From contig BEIG01000027.1 in assembly GCA_002898795.1 (NCBI GenBank), positions 1 through 33,816 of the forward strand: a DNA stretch of 33,816 nucleotides, given 5' to 3'. Position 1 is the first letter of the stretch, and every line of letters starts with the position of its first letter. The translations under genes and the position numbers were made by a program. Shown in pieces: positions 8,010-16,700 of this stretch. The notes under the pieces were generated by a model. The model saw only the letters and a list, made by a program, of their open reading frames with translations, searched no databases and was not told the origin of the DNA. This DNA comes from a bacterium HR30. Lineage in GTDB: Bacteria > Desulfobacterota > Binatia > HRBIN30.

Positions 8010-8450
8010 GTGCGTGCGCTGCTGAATCCGACTTTTTGGTTTGGAGTTGCTCTCATCCTTCTCGGTGTCGGGAACTGGGTGATCGGTGAAAGCAAAGTGC
8101 AGGCACACCGGCGCTTGCTGCGTAGCGCCGAGATGCAGGTGGTGGTTACTCCTACCGATGGCTTTGATCAACTCAACGGACGCACAAACGCGAGCCTCTT
8201 GAAACCGTTTCGTGTCTCTGCCGGGCGAGTGAGCGCGCTGGAGCAGAAGCTCGACTTTTACCGCGTGGTGAAGTCGGGGGGCCGCGTGTTTTGCCTTATC
8301 GGAACACTTTTTGTGCTCGTGGGCTGTTTACGTGCTTCGCGTCACACACGGTTACTTAGCCGCACTGGATCTATTCCCGTGCGTCGCTCTGAGGGTTCCT
8401 TGGCGGCTCGCCCGATTCCGGGCCCTCGTGACCACTTGAACCCAGATTAA
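8010..8450 (+). CDS. Small membrane protein of unknown function
   Basis: 146 residues from a GTG at 8010 (AGGG at 8003-8006 is close for a ribosome site). Two hydrophobic segments are seen, about residues 7-26 and 91-108, separated by a polar stretch of about 65 residues that would lie in the periplasm or outside if the first segment is an uncleaved anchor. The C-terminus (about 110-146) is Arg/Pro/Ser-rich and polar. I recognise no family. The gene is divergent from meaB and its last 80 nt overlap, tail to tail, the end of the minus-strand gene at 8371-8751; one of the two C-termini may therefore be shorter than drawn, though neither frame shows an obvious alternative stop. Coding status rests on the clear hydrophobic pattern and gene-like composition. 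Confidence 0.55.
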   Translation: MRALLNPTFWFGVALILLGVGNWVIGESKVQAHRRLLRSAEMQVVVTPTDGFDQLNGRTNASLLKPFRVSAGRVSALEQKLDFYRVVKSGGRVFCLIGTLFVLVGCLRASRHTRLLSRTGSIPVRRSEGSLAARPIPGPRDHLNPD

Positions 8451-8751
8451 GCTCACCCTCGGGGTCCACCCCCGGCCGCTCTGGTTGCGGTTCCGAAAAG
8501 ACCTTGATGGCTGACACGCGTAGCCCCCGCGAGGTCCAACTGACATCGAACCCCACCTCCATTCCTACCCTCAGGTCGTCGAACTTCTCCGCACCAATCA
8601 AGCGTACCAGAGGCCACTCGAAGGGGATGCGTCGCCCACTGCCGGCTGCTTCCACGACACCGCTGCGAGCACCCAGGCGTAACTTCACGATGCGCCCTGC
8701 GTAGAAGCTCCCCCGCAACACCTTTGCTTGAGGCTCGCCTTCCCCTGCCAT
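8371..8751 (-). CDS. Small OB-fold / cold-shock-like protein, coupled to sulfite reductase
   Basis: 126 residues. Residues 12-85 show alternating beta-strand pattern with S-G-V-V-E-A-A, R-I-P-F-E-W-P-L-V-R-L, then L-R-V-G-M-E-V-G-F-D-V-S-W-T-S-R-G-L-R-V. The order (G-x-V near the front, F-x-x-x-x-V, a G-x-x-V-x-F-D-V strand, then x-x-R-G-x-x-V) resembles a cold-shock/OB fold, but the RNP1 and RNP2 aromatic motifs of true cold-shock proteins are not present. The C-terminal 40 residues are Pro/Gly/Glu-rich and probably disordered. The ATG at 8751 shares one base with the TGA of the upstream reductase (TGATG), which implies translational coupling. Nucleic-acid binding is a guess from fold; the function is unknown. 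Confidence 0.7.
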   Translation of the reverse strand: MAGEGEPQAKVLRGSFYAGRIVKLRLGARSGVVEAAGSGRRIPFEWPLVRLIGAEKFDDLRVGMEVGFDVSWTSRGLRVSAIKVFSEPQPERPGVDPEGELNLGSSGHEGPESGEPPRNPQSDARE

Positions 8752-10400
8752 CAGCGTACGCCAGGCGCTGCAGATCGAGCGACTTCGTTAATCTTTTCGA
8801 CGCCGACCCGCGCGACAAAATCCGCAAACCCCTCGGCTTGGAGCCGTTCGCGGCGGTACAAATCAGCAATGACCCGAACAACGTTGGGGACTTCCGCCGC
8901 CGGGAACCGCCCTGCCACACGCTTGCCCACCATGGCATCGTCTTCGCCAAGCCGCGCTCCCACCAGCATGGAGTAGTAAGGCCGGTGTTGTCCATCGGCG
9001 TCCTGCAAGGACATGCCGGTGAGCCCAATATCCCCAACATGATGTTGCCCGCAGGCATTGGGGCAGCCGCTAATACGGATCCGAAACACTCCGAGCTCGT
9101 CAATCAACGAACCAGCGCCGGCTAGCTCCTGGCGCAGTACTTCTGCCATACCCATCGAACGGCTTACGGCAAGGCTGCAATAATCCGCGCCTGGGCAAGA
9201 GACGACGTCGGTGATATGGAGCGCATCCGGCGCGCCAAGCTCGATCTCCACCAGCGAGCGCCAAACCTTTTCCAATCTATCTCCCGGAATCCAGGGCAAG
9301 AATAAGTTCTGATCATTCGACGTGCGGAGCTCACCTGCGCCGTGTTCCCGTGATAACGCGGCCAAACGACGCATCTGGTCGCTGGTCAGGTCGCCGAGCG
9401 GCAACTGCACGGTTACACCAAAGTAACCGCCTTGTTTTTGGACGAATACGTTCGTCCGTAACCACCGAGCAAACTCTCCCTCGGCCCTACGGGGCGGTTC
9501 CGCGGGAGGATGGTACGGCTTCCGCTGGGGATAAGCGGCCAACAAGTCGGCCAACTCAGCGCGCAACTGCTCCCCGAGTGCGCTTTGCACTCGACTGTAC
9601 GTGTCCGCAATCTCCCGGCGAAAATTTTCGACGCCAATCCGCTGTACCACGTACTTCATCCGGGCCTTTTTCCGGTTCTTCCGCTCTCCCAAGCGGTGTT
9701 GCACTCGAACAATCGCCTCAGCGATCGCCAACAGGTCCTCCGCGGGAACAAATTCCGCCACCCGTTTGGCCAAGAACGGCTGCGCCCCTAAGCCTCCACC
9801 CGCAAGGACCAAAAACCCCGGCCGCCCCTCTTGCACGCGAGGGTAAAAGGCAATGTCGTTGACCGGACCTTGCACGCAATCGTAGGCACAACTCGAAAAG
9901 GAAATTTTAAACTTGCGCGGCAGCGTAATGTTGAGGGGGTGAAAGAGGAAGTATTCATTGAGCGCGAATACGTAGGGCACGATGTCAAATGGCTCGTCCT
10001 TCAGAAGCCCAGAGTGAAAGCATCCCGTGATATTCCGAATGCTGTCCGCGCATGCGCCTCGCGTGCTAATGCCGACAGCGTGCAGCCGCCTATACATCGG
10101 CACCACATTCTCGAGAGCCACCCAATGCAACTGGATGTCTTGTCGTGTGGTCACGTGCAACACACCACGAGCGTAGTCCTCAGCAATGTCCGCTATGGCC
10201 TCGGCTTGCTCCGCAGTCAGTACCCCGGCAGGCAACTTAATCCGTTGCATGTGACTCGTGTGATCCAACTGGTAATAGAGCCCGTAGCTCAGCCGAATCG
10301 GCCGGAACTCGTCATCGCTCAGTTCGCCACGCTGGTAACGCTCGATCCGCGATGCGTGGGCCTCTAGGGCTTGCTCCCGCATTTGCTGTCTTGTGCGCAT
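8751..10400 (-). CDS. Siroheme-[4Fe-4S] sulfite/nitrite reductase, probably sulfite type
   Basis: 549-residue cytosolic reductase with the two-fold repeat of ferredoxin-like and siroheme half-domains. The [4Fe-4S]-siroheme cysteines are C402 and C408 (C-P-G-A-D-Y-C) and C446 and C450 (C-P-N-A-C). The active-site loop reads P-R-K-F-K with K163 and K165. Sulfite reductases carry this K-x-K pair, while plant-type nitrite reductases have Asn at the second position, so six-electron reduction of sulfite to sulfide with ferredoxin as donor is more likely. ATG 10400 is chosen over ATG 10409 because AAGGAG at 10410-10415 is nine bases from the former and abuts the latter. No other sulfur or nitrogen assimilation genes are visible nearby. 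The stop overlaps the start of the OB-fold-like gene. Confidence 0.92.
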   Translation of the reverse strand: MRTRQQMREQALEAHASRIERYQRGELSDDEFRPIRLSYGLYYQLDHTSHMQRIKLPAGVLTAEQAEAIADIAEDYARGVLHVTTRQDIQLHWVALENVVPMYRRLHAVGISTRGACADSIRNITGCFHSGLLKDEPFDIVPYVFALNEYFLFHPLNITLPRKFKISFSSCAYDCVQGPVNDIAFYPRVQEGRPGFLVLAGGGLGAQPFLAKRVAEFVPAEDLLAIAEAIVRVQHRLGERKNRKKARMKYVVQRIGVENFRREIADTYSRVQSALGEQLRAELADLLAAYPQRKPYHPPAEPPRRAEGEFARWLRTNVFVQKQGGYFGVTVQLPLGDLTSDQMRRLAALSREHGAGELRTSNDQNLFLPWIPGDRLEKVWRSLVEIELGAPDALHITDVVSCPGADYCSLAVSRSMGMAEVLRQELAGAGSLIDELGVFRIRISGCPNACGQHHVGDIGLTGMSLQDADGQHRPYYSMLVGARLGEDDAMVGKRVAGRFPAAEVPNVVRVIADLYRRERLQAEGFADFVARVGVEKINEVARSAAPGVR

Positions 10401-10428
10401 TAGCACCATCTCCTTAACTGTTTACCCT

Positions 10429-10458
10429 ATTTTCTCAATCGTCGTCCTTATAGGTCAA
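10429..10458 (-). promoter_or_regulatory. Candidate sigma-70 promoter for the siroheme reductase
   Basis: On the minus strand TTGACC (10458-10453) lies 18 bases from GAAAAT (10434-10429). This gives five of six and four of six consensus bases, in the 109-nt gap upstream of the reductase and 29 bases before its start codon. A near-palindromic CCTATAAGG directly follows the -35. Pattern match only. Confidence 0.35.
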
Positions 10459-10509
10459 CAATTGCCTAGTCCCCGCCACGATTCAAGCCTGGAGCCCTCG
10501 CAATCGAGT

Positions 10510-10830
10510 TCATGGTTTTGGAGCCATAATCACAAGGACAACCAGCCGACCCGCACCTACGTTCCGAACGGCGTGAACGCTACCGGCCGGCACGAATACC
10601 GCGTGGCCGACACCCAGAGTTCGTTCCTCCTCTCCGACAGAGAACGCTCCTTCCCCCTGGACTACGTAGTAAACCTTATCGGAGCCTTCGTGTACGTGGC
10701 CGCTCTGCGTTTGGCCAGGTTCGAAGCCGTAAACATCGCAAAACATCCGCTCGGTCTCGAACAAGTTGGTCTTGCACAGTTTGTCTGTTCGAAACGAAGC
10801 GGCGCTCAAGACGTTCGTGAACCACCCCAT
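10510..10830 (-). CDS. Small single-domain cupin protein
   Basis: 106-residue single beta-barrel cupin. Motif 1 gives H45-x-H47 in G-Q-T-Q-S-G-H-V-H; the usual Glu is replaced by D51-K52, so Asp may take its place as ligand. Motif 2 is well conserved, with G-x5-P-x-G-x2-H-x3-N and metal ligand H86. These ligands predict a bound metal such as Fe, Mn or Zn. Such small cupins can be dioxygenases, isomerases or binding proteins, and nothing here chooses between them. The ATG at 10830 is supported by AGGGAGG at 10842-10848; the frame extends upstream but without family similarity. The gene is divergent from efp, 125 nt apart, and precedes the siroheme reductase by 109 nt on the same strand. Confidence 0.85.
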   Translation of the reverse strand: MGWFTNVLSAASFRTDKLCKTNLFETERMFCDVYGFEPGQTQSGHVHEGSDKVYYVVQGEGAFSVGEEERTLGVGHAVFVPAGSVHAVRNVGAGRLVVLVIMAPKP

Positions 10831-10897
10831 GTTGCTCAATCCCTCCCTTTTGCCACATCCCACTTCGGTTGCGGGTTGTAGCGGCAAATGCTAGCCA

Positions 10898-10936
10898 GAA
10901 AAGGTTGCCGGTTCACGGGGACCGGCCAGCTTTTTT
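10898..10936 (+). terminator. Terminator-like hairpin in the efp leader
   Basis: GCCGGT at 10907-10912 pairs with ACCGGC at 10921-10926 around an 8-nt loop. Outside two mismatches, G10903 and A10899-A10902 pair with C10930 and T10931-T10934, and the run TTTTTT spans 10931-10936. This is a textbook intrinsic terminator facing right. It lies between the divergent cupin and efp genes, five bases before the efp ribosome site, so it can only act on transcripts entering efp. Confidence 0.6.
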
Positions 10937-10955
10937 CTTACGGAGCATTTTCTTT

Positions 10956-11522
10956 ATGCCTTTGATTCCAGCCACTCAACTCCGAGCAGGAATGATCATC
11001 AAGCACCAAAACGATCTGTACCGGGTTTCGAACGTAGTCCATGTCACGCCGGGAAACTGGCGAGGGATGGTTCAAACCCGCATGCGTAACCTGCGTTCAG
11101 GGGTACAGATCGAAAACCGGTTCCGTTCCGAAGACCGAGTAGAGCGGGTGACGCTGGAACAGCACGAAATGGAATTTCTGTACGAATCCGACGGGCTTTA
11201 CCACTTCATGAATACAGAAACCTTTGAGCAGATAGCGTTGGACGCCGAGGCATTGGGCGACGCCACGCAGTACCTTACGCCGAACCTTCGCGTGCAGGTG
11301 GAATTTTACGAAGGTCAACCAATCGGTGTAAGCCTACCGAAAACGGTGGATCTCCGGGTGACCGAAACAGAGCCAGCACTCAAGGGGGCAACCGTCACCA
11401 ACGTGCTCAAGCCTGCAGTGGTCGAAACGGGGGCTACCGTTCAAGTTCCTGGGTTTATTTCTGTCGGGGACGTGATTCGGGTGGACACGGAAACGGGAGA
11501 GTACGTCTCCCGAGCGAAGTAA
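10956..11522 (+). CDS. efp: Translation elongation factor P
   Basis: 188 residues, full length, with the KOW-like N-terminal domain and two OB domains of EF-P, which enters the ribosomal E site and relieves stalling at proline runs. Conserved features include L-R-A-G-M-I-I-K near residue 10, M-R-N-L-R-S-G after the tip loop, and a C-terminus of the form G-x-V-I-R-V-D-T-x-T-G-E-Y-V-S-R. The tip loop reads P32-G33-N34-W35-R36-G37, so the residue at the E. coli Lys34 position is Asn, with an Arg two residues later. Lysylation or rhamnosylation at the usual position is therefore not possible; I recall similar loops (P-G-N-L-R-G) in Acidobacteria. The ATG at 10956 follows CGGAG at 10941-10945; the longer upstream frame runs through the leader hairpin and is rejected. 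Confidence 0.96.
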   Translation: MPLIPATQLRAGMIIKHQNDLYRVSNVVHVTPGNWRGMVQTRMRNLRSGVQIENRFRSEDRVERVTLEQHEMEFLYESDGLYHFMNTETFEQIALDAEALGDATQYLTPNLRVQVEFYEGQPIGVSLPKTVDLRVTETEPALKGATVTNVLKPAVVETGATVQVPGFISVGDVIRVDTETGEYVSRAK

Positions 11523-11573
11523 CCGCTCACTGCAAAGCCCCTAACCGCAAGATCCAAGCGGGTGCTTAAAATC

Positions 11574-12911
11574 TCACCGCTCGGGCGAAACCTCTTCCAG
11601 TTCGCGATTGGCCGTTTCGGGTAACCAAAACCACACAATGACGGGGGCAATGGGCAAGGCGAGCACCAAAGTGCTGATTGCCGCAGGGTGCGACTGGAAG
11701 TAACTATACAGAACGCCCTCGACCAAAAGGCCTAACGCCCCGCCGATGGTGGTGACAACTTGCCGAACTCCTGAAGCCGTAGACCGGTACGAAGTGGGAA
11801 ACAGCTCTGCTCCTAAAGCCGCAAAGAGGGGCGAAATAATCTGCAACGATAGCAGCATAACCCCAAAGGCCACCGGCACTAGCGGGCCAGAAAGGTTGTA
11901 GAAGGCCAAGAGGCCCAAGGCATTGGCCACCATGGCCACGACCAATACTTGTTTCCGACCCCACCGATCGCCTAACCAACCAGCAAGAAGATTCCCAGCC
12001 GGAGCAACAATCCCGACCGTGAGAAACAGGAGCGTCACCTGGGCGGGGGCGTAACCATGCGTTTGCTGCAAAGTCTTAGAAACAAAGATGAGGGCTGCAT
12101 CGAGAGTAAAGGCGACCGGCAGAAGTGCAGCACAAAGCGCAACGAGCCGACCAGGGTACATTTTGATCAAGTGTTTCACCGGAACAACAGCATTGCGCCA
12201 AGCTGACTGCTGGTTCGTTCTTTCTTGGTAATCGATGAAACGGCGGGTTTCGCGGAGCGATCGCCGAAACCACGCCAGCAATAACAGAGGCACAGCACCA
12301 AGGGCGTACAATGCGCGCCACCCGTATGGCAGGAGGTCAACTAACGCAAAGATGACCGAAGCCAACCCGTGGCCCAGCGTACCAAACGCGGAAAGCACCC
12401 CGATGCCCCAGCCCCGGTATCGTGCACGGATTTCTTCGGCGATCACAACGACCGCTAACATGCCCTCCGCCACGATGAACATACGGGCGACAAACTGAAA
12501 CGCGGTGAACTGACTAGCGTCGCCGGCAAAAGCAGTGACAAAGGTCGCTAAGGTAAACCCCAATATCGTCAACAAGAGCAAACGACGCCGTCCTAATGAA
12601 TCGGCCAGCAGCGTCAGCAGCAGTGCCGGCAGCACGCCGAGGCGGATTACCGCCGTCAACCCGCCGATGTCGCTTTCGGCAATATCCAGTCCCTCTTGGA
12701 TCTGTGGCAGGGCCAGTCCGAGGATGGCGATGTCGTAACTGTCGATGAAATTCGCGGTCCCTAAGACCGCGACCACCCGCCACTCGTACGCGGTGAGCTG
12801 ACGGCGCCCCTCCCGCAAAATCCTCCAAGGAGCAACCAAGGCCGCCCAGATCCAGGACCCCCTAAACACGCCGCTTCGACTGCTTCCCGAATTCATGCTT
12901 CGGCCTGTCAT
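11574..12911 (-). CDS. Major facilitator superfamily transporter (sugar/organic-acid porter-like)
   Basis: 445-residue inner-membrane protein with about twelve hydrophobic segments in two halves. After an N-terminal cytosolic stretch of about 40 residues the first segment contains F-I-D-S-Y-D-I-A-I-L-G. The loop after segment two has L-A-D-S-L-G-R-R-R, and the matching loop in the second half G-W-L-G-D-R-W-G-R-K, the duplicated signature of MFS proteins. A final W-F-W-L-P-E-T-x-N-R-E-L-E-E motif is typical of sugar-porter and aromatic-acid:proton symporter families. The substrate cannot be told. ATG 12911 is used; ATG 12896 is equally possible and neither has a strong ribosome site. It converges with efp (51 nt apart) and diverges from the secreted-protein gene at 12986. 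Confidence 0.92.
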   Translation of the reverse strand: MTGRSMNSGSSRSGVFRGSWIWAALVAPWRILREGRRQLTAYEWRVVAVLGTANFIDSYDIAILGLALPQIQEGLDIAESDIGGLTAVIRLGVLPALLLTLLADSLGRRRLLLLTILGFTLATFVTAFAGDASQFTAFQFVARMFIVAEGMLAVVVIAEEIRARYRGWGIGVLSAFGTLGHGLASVIFALVDLLPYGWRALYALGAVPLLLLAWFRRSLRETRRFIDYQERTNQQSAWRNAVVPVKHLIKMYPGRLVALCAALLPVAFTLDAALIFVSKTLQQTHGYAPAQVTLLFLTVGIVAPAGNLLAGWLGDRWGRKQVLVVAMVANALGLLAFYNLSGPLVPVAFGVMLLSLQIISPLFAALGAELFPTSYRSTASGVRQVVTTIGGALGLLVEGVLYSYFQSHPAAISTLVLALPIAPVIVWFWLPETANRELEEVSPER

Positions 12912-12985
12912 ACTGAAGGGCCACGAGTCCCTCCACCTCTCACTGCCGCGTTGAGTTGGCAGCCGCAGCTGAGTACGCTGGCGTT

Positions 12986-13753
12986 GTGCGCCTCAAAACC
13001 TATCCAATCATGGGCCTGGTCTTCTTGCTCTCCGCTTCCCCGGTGCTGGGGCACGGGGGGCGAGCACCCTTCCTTCTTTGGGGAGGCTTGCCTCGCTCCA
13101 GCATCCCATGTCAAAGGGCAATCGGAACTGCCGCACGCCTTTGTGCCTTGGGCGCCGCGCAGACCCGCTTGCGCTGTTTGCTGACAGCATCCCCGCGTTG
13201 CACACCGGAACAGATCGAGCAACAGCGGCGGAGGTTGGAGGCCCGTGCCCTCGACCTCATTAGCCAGGCCTGCACCGACCGGGCTGTTGCTCAACTCGGG
13301 TTCGTTGGTGTCATCGAAGCTCAGGCCGACATTGCTAACAACTGCGCGAGGGGCGACCGCGATCTCTCCGCGATCTTTGGCATCAGCCAAGAATCCACAG
13401 CAACAGCCACTTGTACCACCCACATCGCTAGCGCCGCCGTGAAGTTGCTGCGGGTTGCCGTCAAAAATTGGCAAAACATGTTAGACCGCATCGCCTACAA
13501 AAACGTACCGCCGTCACGGAAAGCTTCCTTGCTTGCAAGCACCCGCACACGCATTGGCAAGGCGAAGGAGAAGCTTCGTCTTTTGGTCAGCACCGCGTGC
13601 CCAGGAGCACCTATTGCTTCGTTGCCCGCCCCGTCATTGGAAGAGGTGCTCACTAGCGTGGCGCTACTCGCCGAGTGCATTGCCGGAGCAGCTTACGTGC
13701 AAGACGCTGTTCACTGCACCCCGCTGCCGACGACCGCCCCTGCTTCACCGTGA
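12986..13753 (+). CDS. Secreted Cys-rich protein with a C-Q-R-A-I module
   Basis: 255 residues. The start at GTG 12986 gives a good signal peptide: basic R-L-K, a hydrophobic core to about residue 20, and a probable cut near L-G-H-G. A TTG at 12956 or an ATG at 13010 are alternatives, and no clear ribosome site decides. The mature part begins with P-C-Q-R-A-I-G (C42) followed by regularly spaced cysteines at 53, 64, 72 and 96 in a helical, Arg/Gln/Glu-rich context, with more Cys later in C-T-T-H, T-A-C-P and A-E-C-I. I recall C-Q-K-A-I modules with paired Cys in many uncharacterised secreted proteins of Binatota and related deltaproteobacteria. No function is known. Its last 9 nt overlap the end of the opposing cytochrome gene. 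Confidence 0.7.
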   Translation: MRLKTYPIMGLVFLLSASPVLGHGGRAPFLLWGGLPRSSIPCQRAIGTAARLCALGAAQTRLRCLLTASPRCTPEQIEQQRRRLEARALDLISQACTDRAVAQLGFVGVIEAQADIANNCARGDRDLSAIFGISQESTATATCTTHIASAAVKLLRVAVKNWQNMLDRIAYKNVPPSRKASLLASTRTRIGKAKEKLRLLVSTACPGAPIASLPAPSLEEVLTSVALLAECIAGAAYVQDAVHCTPLPTTAPASP

Positions 13754-16700
13754 CTCCAGCCAAGAGAGGAAGTGCGCAATGGAACGGACGCGGTTGTTAA
13801 ACGTGTCCGCGATCCAAAGGGCGCCGTCGGCACCCAGGGCCGCGCCCATGGGTCGGTTCAACAAGGCCGCACTTGCCTCGGCTTCGTCGCCCGCAAATCC
13901 GGCGGTGCCGCGGCCTACCACCGTCCGAATCACTCCTGTGGAATTGATCCACCGAATCGCACTGTTTCCTGTATCCACCACGAGCATGCCCCCATCGGCC
14001 AACAGCACGAGATCGTAGGGGCTGTCGAGTTGAGCTTGCCAAGCAGGGCCCCCATCTCCGCTATATCCCCGCGCACCAGTACCGGCTACCGTAGTGATCA
14101 CGCCGTTCGTGTCGAGCCGCCGCACCACGTGGTTTTTGACTTCCGTGAAGTAAAGATTGCCTAAGTCATCTTCGCGCACCCGAGCTGGCCCGTTGAGGCG
14201 CGCTTCGATAGCCGAGCCGCCGTCGCCCGAGTATCCAGCAATCCCGGTGCCTGCCACGGTCTGAATCACTCCAGCCTCGTCCACATAGCGGATCACGTGT
14301 GCGTCGAGATCCACGATGTAAAAACCTCCCCGTCGCGAGGGCCACACGCCAAAGGGCGTGGTCAGTCGTGCACTGCGAGCGGATAGACCATCTCCATCGT
14401 TGCCTACTTCTTCCGTGCCCGCCACTCTGTACACCCGCCCGTCCGCGTCTACTCGGAAAACCGCCGGCACGTGGTTTCCCGCAATGAGCCAACGACCCTC
14501 CGGATCGATCTGGATCTCACTGGCATGGTGCAACGGAGCCTCCGCAGCCAGTGTACCGTCTGCGGGAAATGCCTCGAACCCCGTACCCATGACCGTGCGC
14601 ACCGTACCATCAGCCTCAAGCTGCCGGAGGCGCAAATTGTTTCCATCCAAAATGAGCAAACGACCCCGAGGATCGAATGTCACACTCCACGGGTAGTACA
14701 GCGAGGTTTCCTGTCCTTGCCTCCCGTCTCCATCGAACAGGGCGCGCCCAGTACCGACCACGGTACAAATCGTGCCCGCGTCATTGCAGCTTCTTCGCGG
14801 AATCGTGCTCGGCGATGGAGTGGACCCCACCCGAGGGCTCGGCGTTGGCGTGGGAGTGGCATCGCTACGAGCCCCTTCCAAAATCCATCGACGCACCAAG
14901 TCAATTTCCTCCGGCGACAAGGGATCGCGATTTGCTGGCATGCGTTGGCCAAACCGCGGCGACGCACCCAGCTTTTCCAACAAGAAGCTGGCGTCGGGGT
15001 TTCCAGGCACCACCTCGCACGCGTTCAGCGAGCGTGCCCACGCACCTGGCCCGAACACCCCTTGGTACGTCCGCAAATCGTAGCCCGACGACGGGAACGG
15101 CCCTCCGTGGCACGTTGGGTTTCGGCAACCGTGCCGTTCGAAAAGCGGTACAATATCGCGGGAGAAACTCACGGTGGCCGTATCCGGCGGTGGGCCTTCC
15201 GGAGCTGGGCAAAGAGACAAGTCAACAAGTTCGGTACCGATGGTACGCGGACCGCTGTAAGCAACCATCCCGGAGGTCAACGCAACACTCAGGTCCCCCC
15301 CAACGGCCCAGAGGCCGCCCTCCGGGTCAATCCAACCCGCGTGAAAGTCACGCGAAGTATTGAGCCTCGTATCCACTAGCTCCCAACCACGCTCCGTTCG
15401 CAGGGCTAAGGATCCAGCTACGCCCACGGCTGCGGCCATAGGAGCCCGAACGAACACCCCGTTCATCTGAGGCGTCCCCGGCATCGCGCGGTCTGCAAAG
15501 CGTCCACCTTCGAGTTCGAGCAGGACACCGTCGGCGAAGCCCCCTGACGCCACGATCAAGTCGCCCTCTCCGTGCACGGTGAATAACGGCCTTTGCGACT
15601 CCGTGGGCACCCTCTCCCAGCGCTCGCCGTTGAAGTGGAGAATCGTTCCACTGCGGCCGACGACATAGACGTCGTCAGAAGATCGCCCCCAAACCTTGTA
15701 CAGCGTCGGAACACCGGAAGGAAGGACAGCACTCAAGTCGACCACCGACCAAGCAAAACCATCGAAGTGCCAAATGACTCCTCCGCTCGTTTCATCGTTC
15801 GGGTCTCCGCCAACCACGAAGATGTCTGCCGCGCTCGTCCCCCAAACACCAAAGAGCGTTTGGGTCCCTGGCGTAGTGAGTCTGGTGAATTGGCGCGTAG
15901 CCACATCGTACCGCACCACGAGCCCACCCTCTCCTACCAAGTAGTAGGCTCCGTCGATTGGCTCCAAACTAATCCACCAGAGATCGCCTTCTGCTCCCGA
16001 ATTCAAACGACGCCACCTTTGCCCGTTGTAGTGCAGCACGTATGGGCCAAAGTTGTCCGTGGCCGGATCGGCCCCCACCACGTATACGTCCTCGGGTGAA
16101 CTTCCGGTGATGGACAACAGCGCTGCAGGCAGATTGCGCAATACAAAAGACATCGCACCTCGAGGGGGCCCAGGCTCCGTGCACATGAAGTCCCGAGCCG
16201 CACACTCCGGTCTTGCATGACACCCCAAGCAGCTCGCCGGACCTTCGGACACGACAGTGCCATCGCGCAACACTCTCTGCCAGCGCCAGTAGGCACCGGA
16301 GGGGTCGAACCCGGCTCTCTCCTTTTCCATCGCACTCCAGCGCACAAGGGAGTCGCCCCGGCAATCGGACCGAGTAAACTCCTCTTTGATCACGATCGAA
16401 CCAGCTGGTAACGAAGGCGCATTGCCGCGGTAGGACGGTGCAGCGCCAGCATCGGTAAGCACGCGAACGTAATACCCCTCGTGCTCGGTGCTCAAGCGAC
16501 AATCCCGCACCTCGACGAAGGTTTGCGCATAGTCTGGCGGAATAATCGACCGACTTGGACAGCCGGATAAAGCAGCATTCACGGCCAGCACGATTTCGTC
16601 GACCGTCACCGCCCCATCACCAGACAGGTCGAATTCCGGGCAGCGGTCCACCGGCGCGAGCCCGAGGGCAACATTGACCCCAAGCAGTATTTCCTCGATG

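Noticed and set aside
11523..11573. Possible terminator between efp and the MFS gene
   Set aside because: The only stem found is four base pairs (CCGC/GCGG) without a T-run; too weak to list.
12908..13474. Minus-strand frame of 188 codons opposite the secreted Cys protein
   Set aside because: Low-complexity Gly/Ser/Cys/Arg product without signal or family likeness; the + frame has a clean signal peptide and a recognised Cys pattern.
14471..15379. 302-codon + frame inside the cytochrome gene region
   Set aside because: Antisense to well-recognised cytochrome and NHL motifs; composition is Arg/Pro/Thr-rich.
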